Positions 16,274-25,382 of a stretch of DNA of 64,000 bases are shown here, in pieces (positions within the stretch are counted from its first letter, which is position 1; each line of letters begins with the position of its first letter). A program made the translations under genes and the position numbers. Under the pieces are notes generated by a model. That model was not told the DNA's origin. It worked only from the letters and a program-made list of their open reading frames with translations, and searched no databases. Source of the stretch: Brevibacillus_D fluminis_A (GTDB lineage Bacteria; Bacillota; Bacilli; Brevibacillales; Brevibacillaceae); the NCBI RefSeq assembly GCF_052072235.1, contig NZ_CM125436.1, positions 3,342,001 to 3,406,000 on the forward strand, written 5' to 3'.

Positions 16274-17857
16274 TTATTTTTTTCCGCGCGGCTTGGCAGG
16301 CTCCATGTTGATCCGCTTGCCATTGATTCGCGTCTGGCGCAAAGATTCGTAAACGAATGGCGCAACTTCCTCCGGCACTTCCACAAACGTGAAGCTCTCG
16401 AAGATGTCGATCCGTCCGACAGCTTTGCCCGGGATGCCTACGCTCTCGGAAATCTCTTTCACAAGGTCCTGCGGCTTCAGGTTCGCGTTGCGCCCTACAT
16501 TGAGGAAGAAACGCACCATCCCTTTGGCAGCGCCTGTTTCGCCAAAGTTGTACGACTCCTCTTCAGAAGCCCCGCCTGTCTCGCTGTAGAATGCGAGATG
16601 AAGCGCAGCCGCCGCCACTTTGCTTGGCGGGAACTGGTCGGACAGGCTTTCTACCAGTTTTTCATACATGTCTGCGATCTCGTTCGTTTCCAGGAGGGCG
16701 ACGAGCTGCTCGCGAAGCTGCTCCTGCTTGCGCTCGGCGACTTCTTCCTGCGTCGGCACGCTGCGGGAGATTACTTCCGCTTTCGTCTGCTTCTGGATAA
16801 TGGTCAGCTGGCGCATCTCACGCGGTGTCACGAGCGTCATCGCAATCCCTTTACGGCCCGCACGCCCGGTACGTCCGATGCGGTGCACATAGCTTTCCGG
16901 ATCTTGCGGAATATCGAAGTTGATGACGTGCGACACGTTGCTCACATCGATCCCGCGCGCAGCCACGTCGGTCGCGATCAACAGCTCGATGGTTCCTTCG
17001 CGGAACGAATGCATGACCTTGTCACGCTGTGCCTGTGACAAATCGCCGTGCAATCCATCAGCCAGATACCCACGCGCCTGCAACACCTCTGTCAACTCGT
17101 CGACGCCACGCTTCGTACGGCAAAAGATGATCCCAAGCTCGACATCCTCACTGTCAAGAATGCGGCAGAGACTCTCCACCTTGTTGCGATCAAACACTTT
17201 ATAGTACACCTGTTCGATCAGCGGTGCAGTCACTTCTTCACGGCTCACCGCGACCGTTTCCGGATTTTTCATGTAGCGTGTAGCCAGACGCTTGATCTCA
17301 TATGGCATGGTCGCCGAGAACAGCAGCGTCTGACGCTCGTCTGTCATATGCGTAATGATCGTTTCGATGTCTTCGATAAAGCCCATGTCCAGCATCTCGT
17401 CCGCTTCATCGAGGACGAGCATGGAAACGTTGTCCAGCTTCAGCGTTTTGCGGCGCAAATGATCCAGCACGCGTCCAGGCGTACCGATCACGACTTGCAC
17501 GCCTTGCTTCAAAGCGCGGATTTGGTGCGAAATCGATTGGCCCCCGTAGATGGGAAGCGTGCGGATCTTTTTATATTTGGCGATCCGGCGCAGCTCGCCT
17601 GCCACCTGAATCGCCAGCTCACGCGTCGGCGTCAGGATGATGGCCTGGATTTTGTTTGCCGGCGTCATTTTTTCAATCAGCGGGATGCCGAATGCTGCTG
17701 TTTTGCCTGTTCCCGTCTGGGCTTGGCCGATCAAATCTCCGCCTTCCAAAATTTTCGGGATGCAAGCCGCCTGAATTGGCGATGGCTCTTCAAATCCCAT
17801 ATCGAAGATGGCTTGTTGTACGGTTTTATGTAAAGCGAAGTCTGAAAAAATGGTCAT
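16274..17857 (-). CDS. cshA: DEAD-box ATP-dependent RNA helicase CshA-like
   Basis: A 527-residue helicase. It has the Q motif region (EEPSPIQ), motif I AQTGTGKT, Ia PTRELA, II DEAD, III SAT, V ATDVAARGID and VI HRIGRTGRAGR. A C-terminal extension (about 400-520) ends in a DbpA-type RNA-binding domain (MVRFFLNVGRNANLKPQDLV). CshA works in ribosome assembly and RNA turnover with RNase Y and PNPase. The start lies 7 bases after cinA with AAAGGTGA inside the cinA end, so the two are cotranscribed. CshA and DbpA-type helicases are hard to tell apart by eye; the length favours CshA/DeaD. Confidence 0.92.
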   Translation of the reverse strand: MTIFSDFALHKTVQQAIFDMGFEEPSPIQAACIPKILEGGDLIGQAQTGTGKTAAFGIPLIEKMTPANKIQAIILTPTRELAIQVAGELRRIAKYKKIRTLPIYGGQSISHQIRALKQGVQVVIGTPGRVLDHLRRKTLKLDNVSMLVLDEADEMLDMGFIEDIETIITHMTDERQTLLFSATMPYEIKRLATRYMKNPETVAVSREEVTAPLIEQVYYKVFDRNKVESLCRILDSEDVELGIIFCRTKRGVDELTEVLQARGYLADGLHGDLSQAQRDKVMHSFREGTIELLIATDVAARGIDVSNVSHVINFDIPQDPESYVHRIGRTGRAGRKGIAMTLVTPREMRQLTIIQKQTKAEVISRSVPTQEEVAERKQEQLREQLVALLETNEIADMYEKLVESLSDQFPPSKVAAAALHLAFYSETGGASEEESYNFGETGAAKGMVRFFLNVGRNANLKPQDLVKEISESVGIPGKAVGRIDIFESFTFVEVPEEVAPFVYESLRQTRINGKRINMEPAKPRGKK

Positions 17858-17864
17858 TACTCGT

Positions 17865-19106
17865 TCACCTTTCTTTTAAGCGTTGCAACGCATGAAACAG
17901 TGCCGTTTTCGCGGTGCGCCCGATGATGGCCTGGCGGCGTCCCGATAACTGCAGCTGTTTGACAACAGTCGGGCATCCCTCACTGGCGACCCCAATGTAG
18001 ACCAGTCCGACGGGTTTGCCTTCCGTGGAATCCGGTCCTGCTACGCCGGTTACAGAGACACCATGTGTGGTATGTAGTTTCCCTCGTACATTTTCAGCCA
18101 AAAGCTTGGCTGTCTTTTCGCTGACTGCGCCCTCGACATCAAGGACTTCCTGCGGAATGTCCAGCAGATCATGTTTCGCCTGATTGCTGTAGCAGACGAT
18201 GCTCCCCGGAAACACGGCAGAGCTGCCTGCGATCGATGTGATCAGCGACGCAAGCGTGCCGCCTGTGCAGCTTTCCGCGAAAGCGATCGTTTCCTTACGT
18301 TCCTTCAATGATTCGACCAGCACTTGATGCAGCGATGTTTCCCCTGTCGCATACACGTACTGCCCCAAACGGCTGCGAATCTCCGTTTCGACTGGAACGA
18401 TCAACCGTTCGGCTTCCTCCACGGTCTGCGCCCGCGCGGTGATGCGCAGCGTCACTTCAAACTCTTTGGCATACGGCGCGATCGTCGGATTGGACTGGCC
18501 CTCGATCAGATCAAGCAGGCGCTCTTCCAAGGCCGATTCCCCAATCCCGAAGAAGCACAGGACACGGGAATGGAAAACTTGTTTGCCTGGCAAAAGATCC
18601 GTCAAAAAGGGCATGACATACCGATCGACCATCGGGTACAGTTCGCTCGGTGGCCCAGGCAGCAGTACATAGGTGACACCATCTTTCGTATACCCCATGC
18701 CCGGTGCCATCCCATGATCGTTTGCAAATACGGCCGAACCGTCGATAACCAGCGCTTGCTTCCGGTTGTTCTCCGTCATCACGATGCCGCGCTGCTCAAA
18801 AAACGCGGTAATACGCTGCATCGCAAGCTCATCTGTCACCAGGGAGCGCCCGAGATGTGCCGCTACGGTTTCCTTCGTCAAATCGTCTTGCGTGGGGCCC
18901 AGGCCGCCAGAGAAAATAACGAGGTCAGAGCGAGATGCCGCCAGTTTGATCGTCTCATCCAGCCTCTTTGCATTATCGCCAACAACGGAATGAAAATAAA
19001 CGCTGACGCCGATTTCTGCCAGCTTGCGCGACAGAAACTGCGCATTCGTATTTGCAATTTGTCCAAGCAAAAGCTCTGTACCAACAGCAATAATCTCAGC
19101 TTTCAT
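17865..19106 (-). CDS. cinA: CinA, competence/damage-inducible protein (PncC fusion)
   Basis: A 413-residue two-domain protein. The N-terminal MoCF-like domain begins KAEIIAVGTELLLGQI and contains FSGGLGPTQDD. The C-terminal nicotinamide-nucleotide amidase domain starts near FAESCTGG and has VTGVAGPDS. ATG 19106 is preferred because GGGATGA lies about 5 bases upstream; an ATG three codons earlier (19115) lacks a site. cinA-recA linkage is typical of Firmicutes, but here cshA sits between them. Confidence 0.94.
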   Translation of the reverse strand: MKAEIIAVGTELLLGQIANTNAQFLSRKLAEIGVSVYFHSVVGDNAKRLDETIKLAASRSDLVIFSGGLGPTQDDLTKETVAAHLGRSLVTDELAMQRITAFFEQRGIVMTENNRKQALVIDGSAVFANDHGMAPGMGYTKDGVTYVLLPGPPSELYPMVDRYVMPFLTDLLPGKQVFHSRVLCFFGIGESALEERLLDLIEGQSNPTIAPYAKEFEVTLRITARAQTVEEAERLIVPVETEIRSRLGQYVYATGETSLHQVLVESLKERKETIAFAESCTGGTLASLITSIAGSSAVFPGSIVCYSNQAKHDLLDIPQEVLDVEGAVSEKTAKLLAENVRGKLHTTHGVSVTGVAGPDSTEGKPVGLVYIGVASEGCPTVVKQLQLSGRRQAIIGRTAKTALFHALQRLKER

Positions 19107-19146
19107 CTGACTCATCCCAATCTTTGCTTAACTAGGTGTACATCCG

Positions 19147-19722
19147 TCAACTGTAGCGGATCACCTTGCGATTTTTTGCAAAATAGTCATAGCCGGAGTA
19201 AATCGTGATAATCACCATCGCCCAACTGGCAATCGTCGTAAATGGAAAACCGATATACTCAAACGGGAAATTTTGGATCATCAGCGGCACGATCGCCACG
19301 ATCTGCACCCACGTTTTCAGTTTTCCCAACGCGCTGGCCGCGATCACTTGGCCGTCGGCCGCTGCGACCAGGCGAAGCCCTGTCACAGCGAACTCACGGC
19401 TAATAATGACAATCGCAATCCACGCTTCTAACCGTTGCATTTGGACCAACGAAATGAGCGCTGCGGAAACCAACAGCTTGTCTGCCAGCGGATCCAGGAA
19501 TTTCCCCAGGTTGGTTACGATCTTGCGTTTTCGGGCAATATACCCGTCAAGACCATCCGTACTGGCTGCGATAATGAAGACAACAGCAGCGATGATTTCA
19601 TTGTAGGTGATGCTCAATGTGCCAATCGTAAACGTGCCGAAGTTGTGGCCTATCAGTAAAAAGAACATGACGACCGGCACGAGGAATATGCGAACGAGCG
19701 TGATGCGATTGGCAAGATTCAC
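19147..19722 (-). CDS. pgsA: CDP-diacylglycerol-glycerol-3-phosphate 3-phosphatidyltransferase
   Basis: A 191-residue integral membrane enzyme that makes phosphatidylglycerol phosphate. The CDP-alcohol phosphotransferase signature D-G-x2-A-R-x8-G-x3-D-x3-D is present in full within DGYIARKRK...GKFLDPLAD (about 60-85). Several hydrophobic helices follow. The start codon is GTG immediately after the rimO stop, with GGGGAGG inside the rimO end, so translation is coupled. cinA follows after 40 bases. Confidence 0.95.
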   Translation of the reverse strand: MNLANRITLVRIFLVPVVMFFLLIGHNFGTFTIGTLSITYNEIIAAVVFIIAASTDGLDGYIARKRKIVTNLGKFLDPLADKLLVSAALISLVQMQRLEAWIAIVIISREFAVTGLRLVAAADGQVIAASALGKLKTWVQIVAIVPLMIQNFPFEYIGFPFTTIASWAMVIITIYSGYDYFAKNRKVIRYS

Positions 19723-21069
19723 TTAGATAACCTCCCCGGCAAGATCGTATTCGTACGAATGCGTAATCCTCACTTTCACGATTTTCCCCAGTTCGCCTTT
19801 GTAACCGGAAACGAACACTTCCCCATCAATCTCCGGCGCATCATATTGACTGCGTCCTACAAAAACGTCGTTTCGTCCATCGTAGCGTTCGATCAATACA
19901 TCCAGTTCACGGCCGACGAATCGTCCGTTCCGTTCCGAAGCGATCTCGCGTTGCATTTCCATAATGATGTTGGATCGTTTTTCCATCGTTTCTTCATCGA
20001 TTTGGTCCGGCAGGCGGGAGGCAGGCGTATCATCTTCTTTTGAATACGTAAAGACGCCCAGCCGATCAAATCGAATATCTTTGACAAATGCTTGCAGATT
20101 GGCGAAATCTTCTTCGGTTTCGCCTGGGAAACCGACGATCAGCGAAGTGCGTACGGCGACATCCGGAACTTGCGCACGGATTTTCGCCACCAATTCACGA
20201 ATATCGCGCTGACGGCCTGGACGGCGCATCCGTTTCAAAATCGCGTCTTCCGAGTGCTGCAGCGGCATATCGATATATTTGCAAACCTTCGGGTTGTTCG
20301 CAAATTCTTCAATCAACTCATCCGTGAAGAAGCCTGGATAAGCGTAATGAAGGCGAATCCATTCAAGTCCATCCACTTCAGACAGCTTGCGCAACAATTC
20401 GGGCAGCATCAGCTTGCCATCATAAATATCGGTACCATAATTGGTCGAATCTTGCGCGATCAAGCTGACTTCCACAACACCCTGTGCAACGAGGTGGCGC
20501 GCTTCCTCGATGATCGATTCCATCGTGCGGCTGCGGAAAGCTCCGCGCATCATCGGAATGCTGCAGAACGTACAGGCGTTGTCACAGCCCTCGGCGATTT
20601 TGATATACGCCGAAAACGTGCCTTCCTTGACTTTCCGTTTCACGACTTCCTCGTAGGTAAAGATTGGATTCCCGACGAGCGCGGTCCGTTTGCCAATCAG
20701 CGAATCGTCAATCACCTTCGTAATCGACATGAAATCGCCTGTTCCGACAATCCCGTCAACCTCTTTGATCTCGTTTAAAATGTCTTCTTTGTATCGTTGC
20801 GTCAAGCAGCCCGCTACGACCAACGATTTGAGCTTGCCGGTCTCTTTCAATTCGCCCATTTCGAGAATCTTGTTGACGGACTCTTCCTTCGCTGCATCAA
20901 TGAACCCGCACGTATTGACGATGACAACGGTCGCTTCATTCGGATCATCCACCAGCTCATAGCCCCGCTCGTCGATCAGGTGAGCCATCATATCTGAATC
21001 TACTAGATTTTTTTCACAACCAAGCGTTACAATCGCGACTTTTTCCCGCGATATTCCTGTCTCTGCCAT
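19723..21069 (-). CDS. rimO: Ribosomal protein S12 methylthiotransferase RimO
   Basis: A 448-residue radical-SAM methylthiotransferase. The N-terminal UPF0004 cysteines are in TLGCEKN, NTCGF and AGCL. The radical-SAM cluster motif C-x3-C-x2-C is CDNACTFC. A TRAM domain closes the C-terminus (GELGKIVKVRITHSYEYDL). It adds a methylthio group to an aspartate of ribosomal protein S12. It is first in the rimO-pgsA-cinA-cshA unit, 45 bases after a near-consensus promoter. Confidence 0.95.
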   Translation of the reverse strand: MAETGISREKVAIVTLGCEKNLVDSDMMAHLIDERGYELVDDPNEATVVIVNTCGFIDAAKEESVNKILEMGELKETGKLKSLVVAGCLTQRYKEDILNEIKEVDGIVGTGDFMSITKVIDDSLIGKRTALVGNPIFTYEEVVKRKVKEGTFSAYIKIAEGCDNACTFCSIPMMRGAFRSRTMESIIEEARHLVAQGVVEVSLIAQDSTNYGTDIYDGKLMLPELLRKLSEVDGLEWIRLHYAYPGFFTDELIEEFANNPKVCKYIDMPLQHSEDAILKRMRRPGRQRDIRELVAKIRAQVPDVAVRTSLIVGFPGETEEDFANLQAFVKDIRFDRLGVFTYSKEDDTPASRLPDQIDEETMEKRSNIIMEMQREIASERNGRFVGRELDVLIERYDGRNDVFVGRSQYDAPEIDGEVFVSGYKGELGKIVKVRITHSYEYDLAGEVI

Positions 21070-21114
21070 TTGTTTTCCTCCAATTAGTCACACCTGCCCA
21101 GATTACACCTATAC

Positions 21115-21143
21115 AGTATAATATATGGCTATTTGAGTGTCAA
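21115..21143 (-). promoter_or_regulatory. Sigma-A promoter of rimO-pgsA-cinA-cshA
   Basis: On the minus strand, -35 TTGACA (21143-21138), a 17-base spacer, and -10 TATACT (21120-21115): almost perfect consensus. Confidence 0.8.
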
Positions 21144-21150
21144 AAATAGA

Positions 21151-21176
21151 AAAAGGCAGGTATTTCCCGCCTTTTC
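21151..21176 (-). terminator. Intrinsic terminator after rodZ
   Basis: AAAGGC-GG and CC-GCCTTT pair around a short AT loop, and CTTTTTC follows on the minus strand. Confidence 0.7.
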
Positions 21177-21177
21177 C

Positions 21178-22086
21178 TTACTGCGCTTGTTTAATTGTAA
21201 CAGAAAGATTGGACGGGAAGAAGGTGAGTTTGGACATATCAACCGGATTGTCGTTGATGGACAATTGCACGGCTGTCGGGTTGCCCAGCACAATATACGC
21301 TGTGCTACCTGCCTCGATCACTTTCTCGTCCCCTTTTTTGATCGTTGTTTCATCCAGCTTTTTGCCGCCGCGCTTTTCACGCACTTGTGTCCAGCACGAC
21401 TTATCCGTTCCCACCAGTTTGATCGACAGCTTCTCCGCTTTTTCTACGCTAAACACGTATTGCGAGCCTTGCTGCGATACGAACGTGAGGACTGGCTTCT
21501 CTACCGTCGTCCCATCAGCGGTGGCTGGCGGGAGCGTATCGGTCCCCGCCGGCGGAGGCGTCGCCTGCCCTGCCGGATTGGTCGTCGTTGGCGGGATCGT
21601 CGCCGCAGGTGGCGGCGTAATGTTCATGTTCGGTGACGGTTGCTTCATGTCCAGATTGTCGTTCGCCGTATTCCCCGGCAAAGGACTGGTGTCCACCGGA
21701 GTTCGATTGACGAACGCCATATAAATGACGCCGATCACAAGCGCCACGAACAAAACGAGAAGCGTCTGCGTCACCCATCTGCTGGATTGCAGCGGCTCTT
21801 TCGATGCCGCTCTTCTCCTGCGCAAACGCGCCATCTGCTCCTGAGGAGGTTGGGCAGGCAGATCGGTCTGAAAATGGGCGAGCAGATCATTCGGTTCAAG
21901 CCCAACCGCTTCGGCATAGCTTTTGATAAACGCACGCGCGTAAAAGTGGCCCGGCAAGAGATGGTAATGCCCACGCTCGATGGCTTCCAGGTAGCGGCGC
22001 TGTATTTTGGTCACCCGTTGGACATCGTCGAGTGAAATGTTTTTCTCTTCACGAGCTCTTTGCAGCACTTGGCCAAGCTCCGACAC
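21178..22086 (-). CDS. rodZ: RodZ-family cell-shape protein
   Basis: A 302-residue bitopic membrane protein. The N-terminal helix-turn-helix domain (SELGQVLQRAREEKNISLDDVQ, about 1-70) is cytoplasmic. A basic stretch RLRRRRAASK precedes one transmembrane helix (about 110-130). A Pro/Thr-rich linker (about 140-185) leads to a DUF4115 beta domain. RodZ links MreB to the elongation machinery. The position between ymfK and pgsA matches B. subtilis ymfM. The Pro/Thr linker is of low complexity. Confidence 0.92.
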   Translation of the reverse strand: MSELGQVLQRAREEKNISLDDVQRVTKIQRRYLEAIERGHYHLLPGHFYARAFIKSYAEAVGLEPNDLLAHFQTDLPAQPPQEQMARLRRRRAASKEPLQSSRWVTQTLLVLFVALVIGVIYMAFVNRTPVDTSPLPGNTANDNLDMKQPSPNMNITPPPAATIPPTTTNPAGQATPPPAGTDTLPPATADGTTVEKPVLTFVSQQGSQYVFSVEKAEKLSIKLVGTDKSCWTQVREKRGGKKLDETTIKKGDEKVIEAGSTAYIVLGNPTAVQLSINDNPVDMSKLTFFPSNLSVTIKQAQ

Positions 22087-22098
22087 AACTTATCCTCC

Positions 22099-22884
22099 TT
22101 ACCTAAAATCAAAGTCGCTCATCCCACTGGTGTTGATCAACTCATACGTAATCTCTTCATCGGCATGGTGACGCAGCTCGATGATGTAATGAAAATCGGA
22201 GAGTTGATACTCGGATTCGCGCACGAATATATCAGGATGTTCAATGACCTTCGTCGCCGGAAACGCCATCATCTCACGCAGCAGGCTGTGATGTCGCTCG
22301 GTTGAACGCATGGTCGAGACGATCCCATCAACTAAATATACATGATCACTGGACATTTCATCAATGGCGAGTGAATTTCGCACGGTTTGGCGCAGCAGTG
22401 TCGAGGATAAAAATGTCCAGCGCTTGTTCGCCGAAACGCTGGCCGCAATCATCGACTCGGTTTTGCCTACGCGCGGCATCCCCCGAATCCCGACCAATTG
22501 ATGTCCTTCCTTCTTGAAAATCTCAGCCATGAAATCGACGAGAATCCCCAGTTCGTCACGCACAAAGCGGAACGTCTTCTTGTCCTCGTTGTCGCGTTCA
22601 ATATAGCGTCCATGCCGTACTGCCAAACGATCCAGCAACGTAGGCGGTCTCAGCTTGGTTATGGTTATGTTGTCCACTTTTTGAAGAATATTACGCAGAA
22701 TTTCGATTTTCTCATCGTCATCCGTCATCAGGAGTAAACCGCGTCGATTATTTTGGACACCGTTGATTGTGCCGATGTTAATTTTTAGCATCCCCAGAAT
22801 GGAAGCCAAATCCCCCAACAGACCTGGACGGTTGATGTGAATTTCATACTCGAAATACCACTCTTTTTTCTCTTTAACCTCCAT
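22099..22884 (-). CDS. ymfK: YmfK-family protein (ACT-like domain, DUF3388)
   Basis: A 261-residue cytoplasmic protein. An N-terminal ACT-like domain (about 8-75: YEIHINRPGLLGDLASILGML) is followed by a DUF3388 region with VGIRGMPRVGKTES, a P-loop-like segment. The molecular role is unknown. ATG 22884 is selected by GGGAGGAA upstream; the frame stays open 19 codons further up. It sits between ymfJ and rodZ, as in B. subtilis. Confidence 0.88.
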   Translation of the reverse strand: MEVKEKKEWYFEYEIHINRPGLLGDLASILGMLKINIGTINGVQNNRRGLLLMTDDDEKIEILRNILQKVDNITITKLRPPTLLDRLAVRHGRYIERDNEDKKTFRFVRDELGILVDFMAEIFKKEGHQLVGIRGMPRVGKTESMIAASVSANKRWTFLSSTLLRQTVRNSLAIDEMSSDHVYLVDGIVSTMRSTERHHSLLREMMAFPATKVIEHPDIFVRESEYQLSDFHYIIELRHHADEEITYELINTSGMSDFDFR

Positions 22885-22951
22885 CGCGTTTCCTCCCGCA
22901 CCTATTTTTACACAGTATACCATTTCGTGCCCATTCGACAAAGCAAAAAAG

Positions 22952-22978
22952 AAAAATCCCCTGAATAAAGGGGATTTT
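22952..22978 (-). terminator. Intrinsic terminator after ymfJ
   Basis: AAAATCCCCT and AGGGGATTTT pair around GAATAA. It separates ymfJ from ymfK. Confidence 0.75.
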
Positions 22979-23003
22979 CACGGTTCACTGCTATTTGTCG
23001 CTG

Positions 23004-23261
23004 TTATTGTGCGTTTCCGCCTTGAACGAGCTTCACCATCATGGATGCCAGGTCTTTGCGTTGGGTTTCATCCGCAACATCCCACAGCTGCTTGAGCAGA
23101 CGCTCCTGATCGTTCTTGGGGTCAACCTGCTCAGCGAGGTAGCCACCGATTTGATACGCGACGTTTTCAATCGTATCGCTTTCCATACCAGCGGTCTTGG
23201 CTTGTTGTACACGCTCACCCAAAAATGATTTCCAATCGTGAAAATTCTCAAGAACAGACAT
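23004..23261 (-). CDS. ymfJ: DUF3243 protein YmfJ
   Basis: An 85-residue acidic helical protein, the YmfJ/DUF3243 family over its full length (SVLENFHDWKSFLGERV... VAYQIGGYLAEQVDPKN). No catalytic motif is visible and the function is unknown. AGGAGGA precedes the ATG. It follows ymfI by 83 bases and is followed by a terminator. Confidence 0.9.
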   Translation of the reverse strand: MSVLENFHDWKSFLGERVQQAKTAGMESDTIENVAYQIGGYLAEQVDPKNDQERLLKQLWDVADETQRKDLASMMVKLVQGGNAQ

Positions 23262-23344
23262 GTCTATTCCTCCTCCTGAAAGTTCGAACGGACATCGCTG
23301 GCCCGCATATTACTACTTTTCCTTTTTTGGAGAAGGAATATGCA

Positions 23345-24076
23345 TCACGTGTACCATCCGCCATTTGGGGCGACGACCTGGCCTGTGACATACCCCGCTT
23401 CGCTGGAAAGCAAATAAGCGACGAGCGAGGCCACTTCATCTGCCCGTCCCAGCCGGCCCATCGGGATGTCCTGGGCGATCCACTCCACTTCCTCTGCGCT
23501 GAAGCGGTTCATCATGCCGCCCTGGATGGCGCCAGGTGCGACAGCATTGACGGTGATGTTGTTCGGGGCGAGTTCCTTGGCAAGCGCCTTTGTAAAGGCC
23601 AAGACCGCACCTTTCGTCAGCGAGTAAAGCACCTCGCACGCTGCGCCTGTCTGGCCCCAAATCGACGCGACATTGACGATGCGCCCGTATCGATGCTGGA
23701 GCATCGCCGAAATCATCTTTTGCGAAACAAAAAATGCGGAGCGGACATTGGCCGCGACCAGTTCGTCAAATGCGTCCGGCGTCACGTCCTGCACCAAACC
23801 AAAGTGCTCGATCGAGGCATTGTTCACAAGCAGCAGCGGCTTGATTGGCAACTGCTGGAACAATCCCTCGATTTGAAGCGGGTCGCGCAAATCGGCCTGA
23901 ACAGCAAGCGCCGGAACGCCGCGCTCAGCACAAAAAGCCAAAATCGGTTCAAGCTTGTGTCCGGACTGATGGTAATGAAGATAAAGCGGAACTCCCCGTT
24001 GGGCGAGCGCCATGCTGATCGCGCCGCCCAGCTCCCCGGAAGCCCCTGTAATCAATGCCCACGGTGTTTCTGTCAT
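23345..24076 (-). CDS. ymfI: SDR-family EF-P 5-aminopentanone reductase YmfI
   Basis: A 243-residue short-chain dehydrogenase. The NAD(P)-binding motif is TGASGELGG, the structural motif is VNNAS, and the active site is S-x11-Y-x3-K in the VASIWGQTG...YSLTKG stretch. B. subtilis YmfI reduces 5-aminopentanone to 5-aminopentanol on lysine 32 of elongation factor P. It lies 14 bases downstream of ymfH, in one operon with the M16 peptidases. Confidence 0.9.
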   Translation of the reverse strand: MTETPWALITGASGELGGAISMALAQRGVPLYLHYHQSGHKLEPILAFCAERGVPALAVQADLRDPLQIEGLFQQLPIKPLLLVNNASIEHFGLVQDVTPDAFDELVAANVRSAFFVSQKMISAMLQHRYGRIVNVASIWGQTGAACEVLYSLTKGAVLAFTKALAKELAPNNITVNAVAPGAIQGGMMNRFSAEEVEWIAQDIPMGRLGRADEVASLVAYLLSSEAGYVTGQVVAPNGGWYT

Positions 24077-24090
24077 ACAAAACCTCTCTC

Positions 24091-25380
24091 TTATTTTCCA
24101 GCGGCAGAACGAACGATGGAAAGCGCCATTTGTTCCGGTTTAAAATGTTCGCGAATGCGCTCCTCCACTTCTTTGCGAGTGATTTGTTCAAGCACCGGCA
24201 CAACCGCAAACAGGCTGGTGCCATTAAACTGGTAGTTGGTAAATTGGTTGGCGATAAACTCAACCGAATTGCAGGAACGCAAAAATTGCCCGATTTTTTT
24301 CCGTTTCGCCCGTTCAAAATCTTGTTCGGACACGCCGGCTTGCTGCGCGCGGGCAAGTTCGGCTGTGATCTGCGAGACGAATCGATCCGGGTCGGGCGTA
24401 TCCCCGCCGATGATGGTATAGCCGTACATTTTATCATTGGAGTAGTCGAAGTCGAACGACTCCGTGATGATGCCGTCGTCATACATTTGCTGGTACAGCT
24501 GCGTGCTGCTGCCGAGCAACAAGTCGAGCGCCAGCTTGGTCGCGAACTCCCGGCGCAGCAGCTGTTCGCCGGTAAGCCCGTTTTCTGTATCCTTGAAACC
24601 GAGGAAGCATTTGGGGAGTCCGACCGGCAGGGCAAACTCCGTCCGCTCTTTGGCGATCTTAGCCGGTTCTTCCGGAAAAATTCGCTGAATATCCGGCGCG
24701 GGCGGGAATGTTTTCGCGGCCTGGTTCTCTTTGATGAGCTGCATCATTTGCTCCACATCAAACGAACCGACCATGAAGAAGACCATGTTCGCTGGATGGT
24801 AAAACGTCTCGTAGCATTGGTACAGCACTTCTTTATCAATCGCCGAAATCGATTCGACCGTCCCGGCGATCTCGATGTTGATCGGATGTTTTTGATACAT
24901 GCCTTTCAACAGATTCATGTAGACTTTCCAATCGGGATTGTCATCGTACATGCGAATTTCCTGCCCGATAATCCCTTTTTCCTTTTCTACGCTGGCATCC
25001 GAGAAATACGGCTCCTGAACGTAATCAAGCAGCAGTCGCGTGTTCGCCTCGAGATTGTCCGTGCAGGAAAACAGGTATGCCGTACGGTTGAAGCTGGTAA
25101 AGGCATTGTAGGAGGCACCGTTTTGACTGAATTCCTTGAACACATCGCGATCTTTCTTGTCGAACATTTTATGCTCCAAAAAGTGCGCGACACCATCCGG
25201 CACCTGCACCTCGCGTCCATCCTTCAAGCGGAAATGCGAATCGATCGAACCGTAGCGCGTAGTAAAAACCGCGTACGTTTTGGAAAATCCGTGCTTGGGC
25301 AGCAAAAAGACAGACAAGCCGTTCGGCAGCGTTTCATGGTAAAGCGTTTCCTTCAGTTGTTCAAAAGTGGTTGTCTGCAT
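24091..25380 (-). CDS. ymfH: M16 zinc peptidase YmfH (active-type subunit)
   Basis: A 429-residue insulinase-family protein. HFLEH at about 87-91 gives the inverted zinc motif H-x-x-E-H and the glutamates of EKEKGIIGQE follow about 75 residues later, so this partner should be catalytic. The C-terminal half is the usual inactive homologous domain. YmfF and YmfH pair as heterodimers of the PqqF/MPP type. Two bases separate it from ymfF. Confidence 0.92.
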   Translation of the reverse strand: MQTTTFEQLKETLYHETLPNGLSVFLLPKHGFSKTYAVFTTRYGSIDSHFRLKDGREVQVPDGVAHFLEHKMFDKKDRDVFKEFSQNGASYNAFTSFNRTAYLFSCTDNLEANTRLLLDYVQEPYFSDASVEKEKGIIGQEIRMYDDNPDWKVYMNLLKGMYQKHPINIEIAGTVESISAIDKEVLYQCYETFYHPANMVFFMVGSFDVEQMMQLIKENQAAKTFPPAPDIQRIFPEEPAKIAKERTEFALPVGLPKCFLGFKDTENGLTGEQLLRREFATKLALDLLLGSSTQLYQQMYDDGIITESFDFDYSNDKMYGYTIIGGDTPDPDRFVSQITAELARAQQAGVSEQDFERAKRKKIGQFLRSCNSVEFIANQFTNYQFNGTSLFAVVPVLEQITRKEVEERIREHFKPEQMALSIVRSAAGK

Positions 25381-25382
25381 GA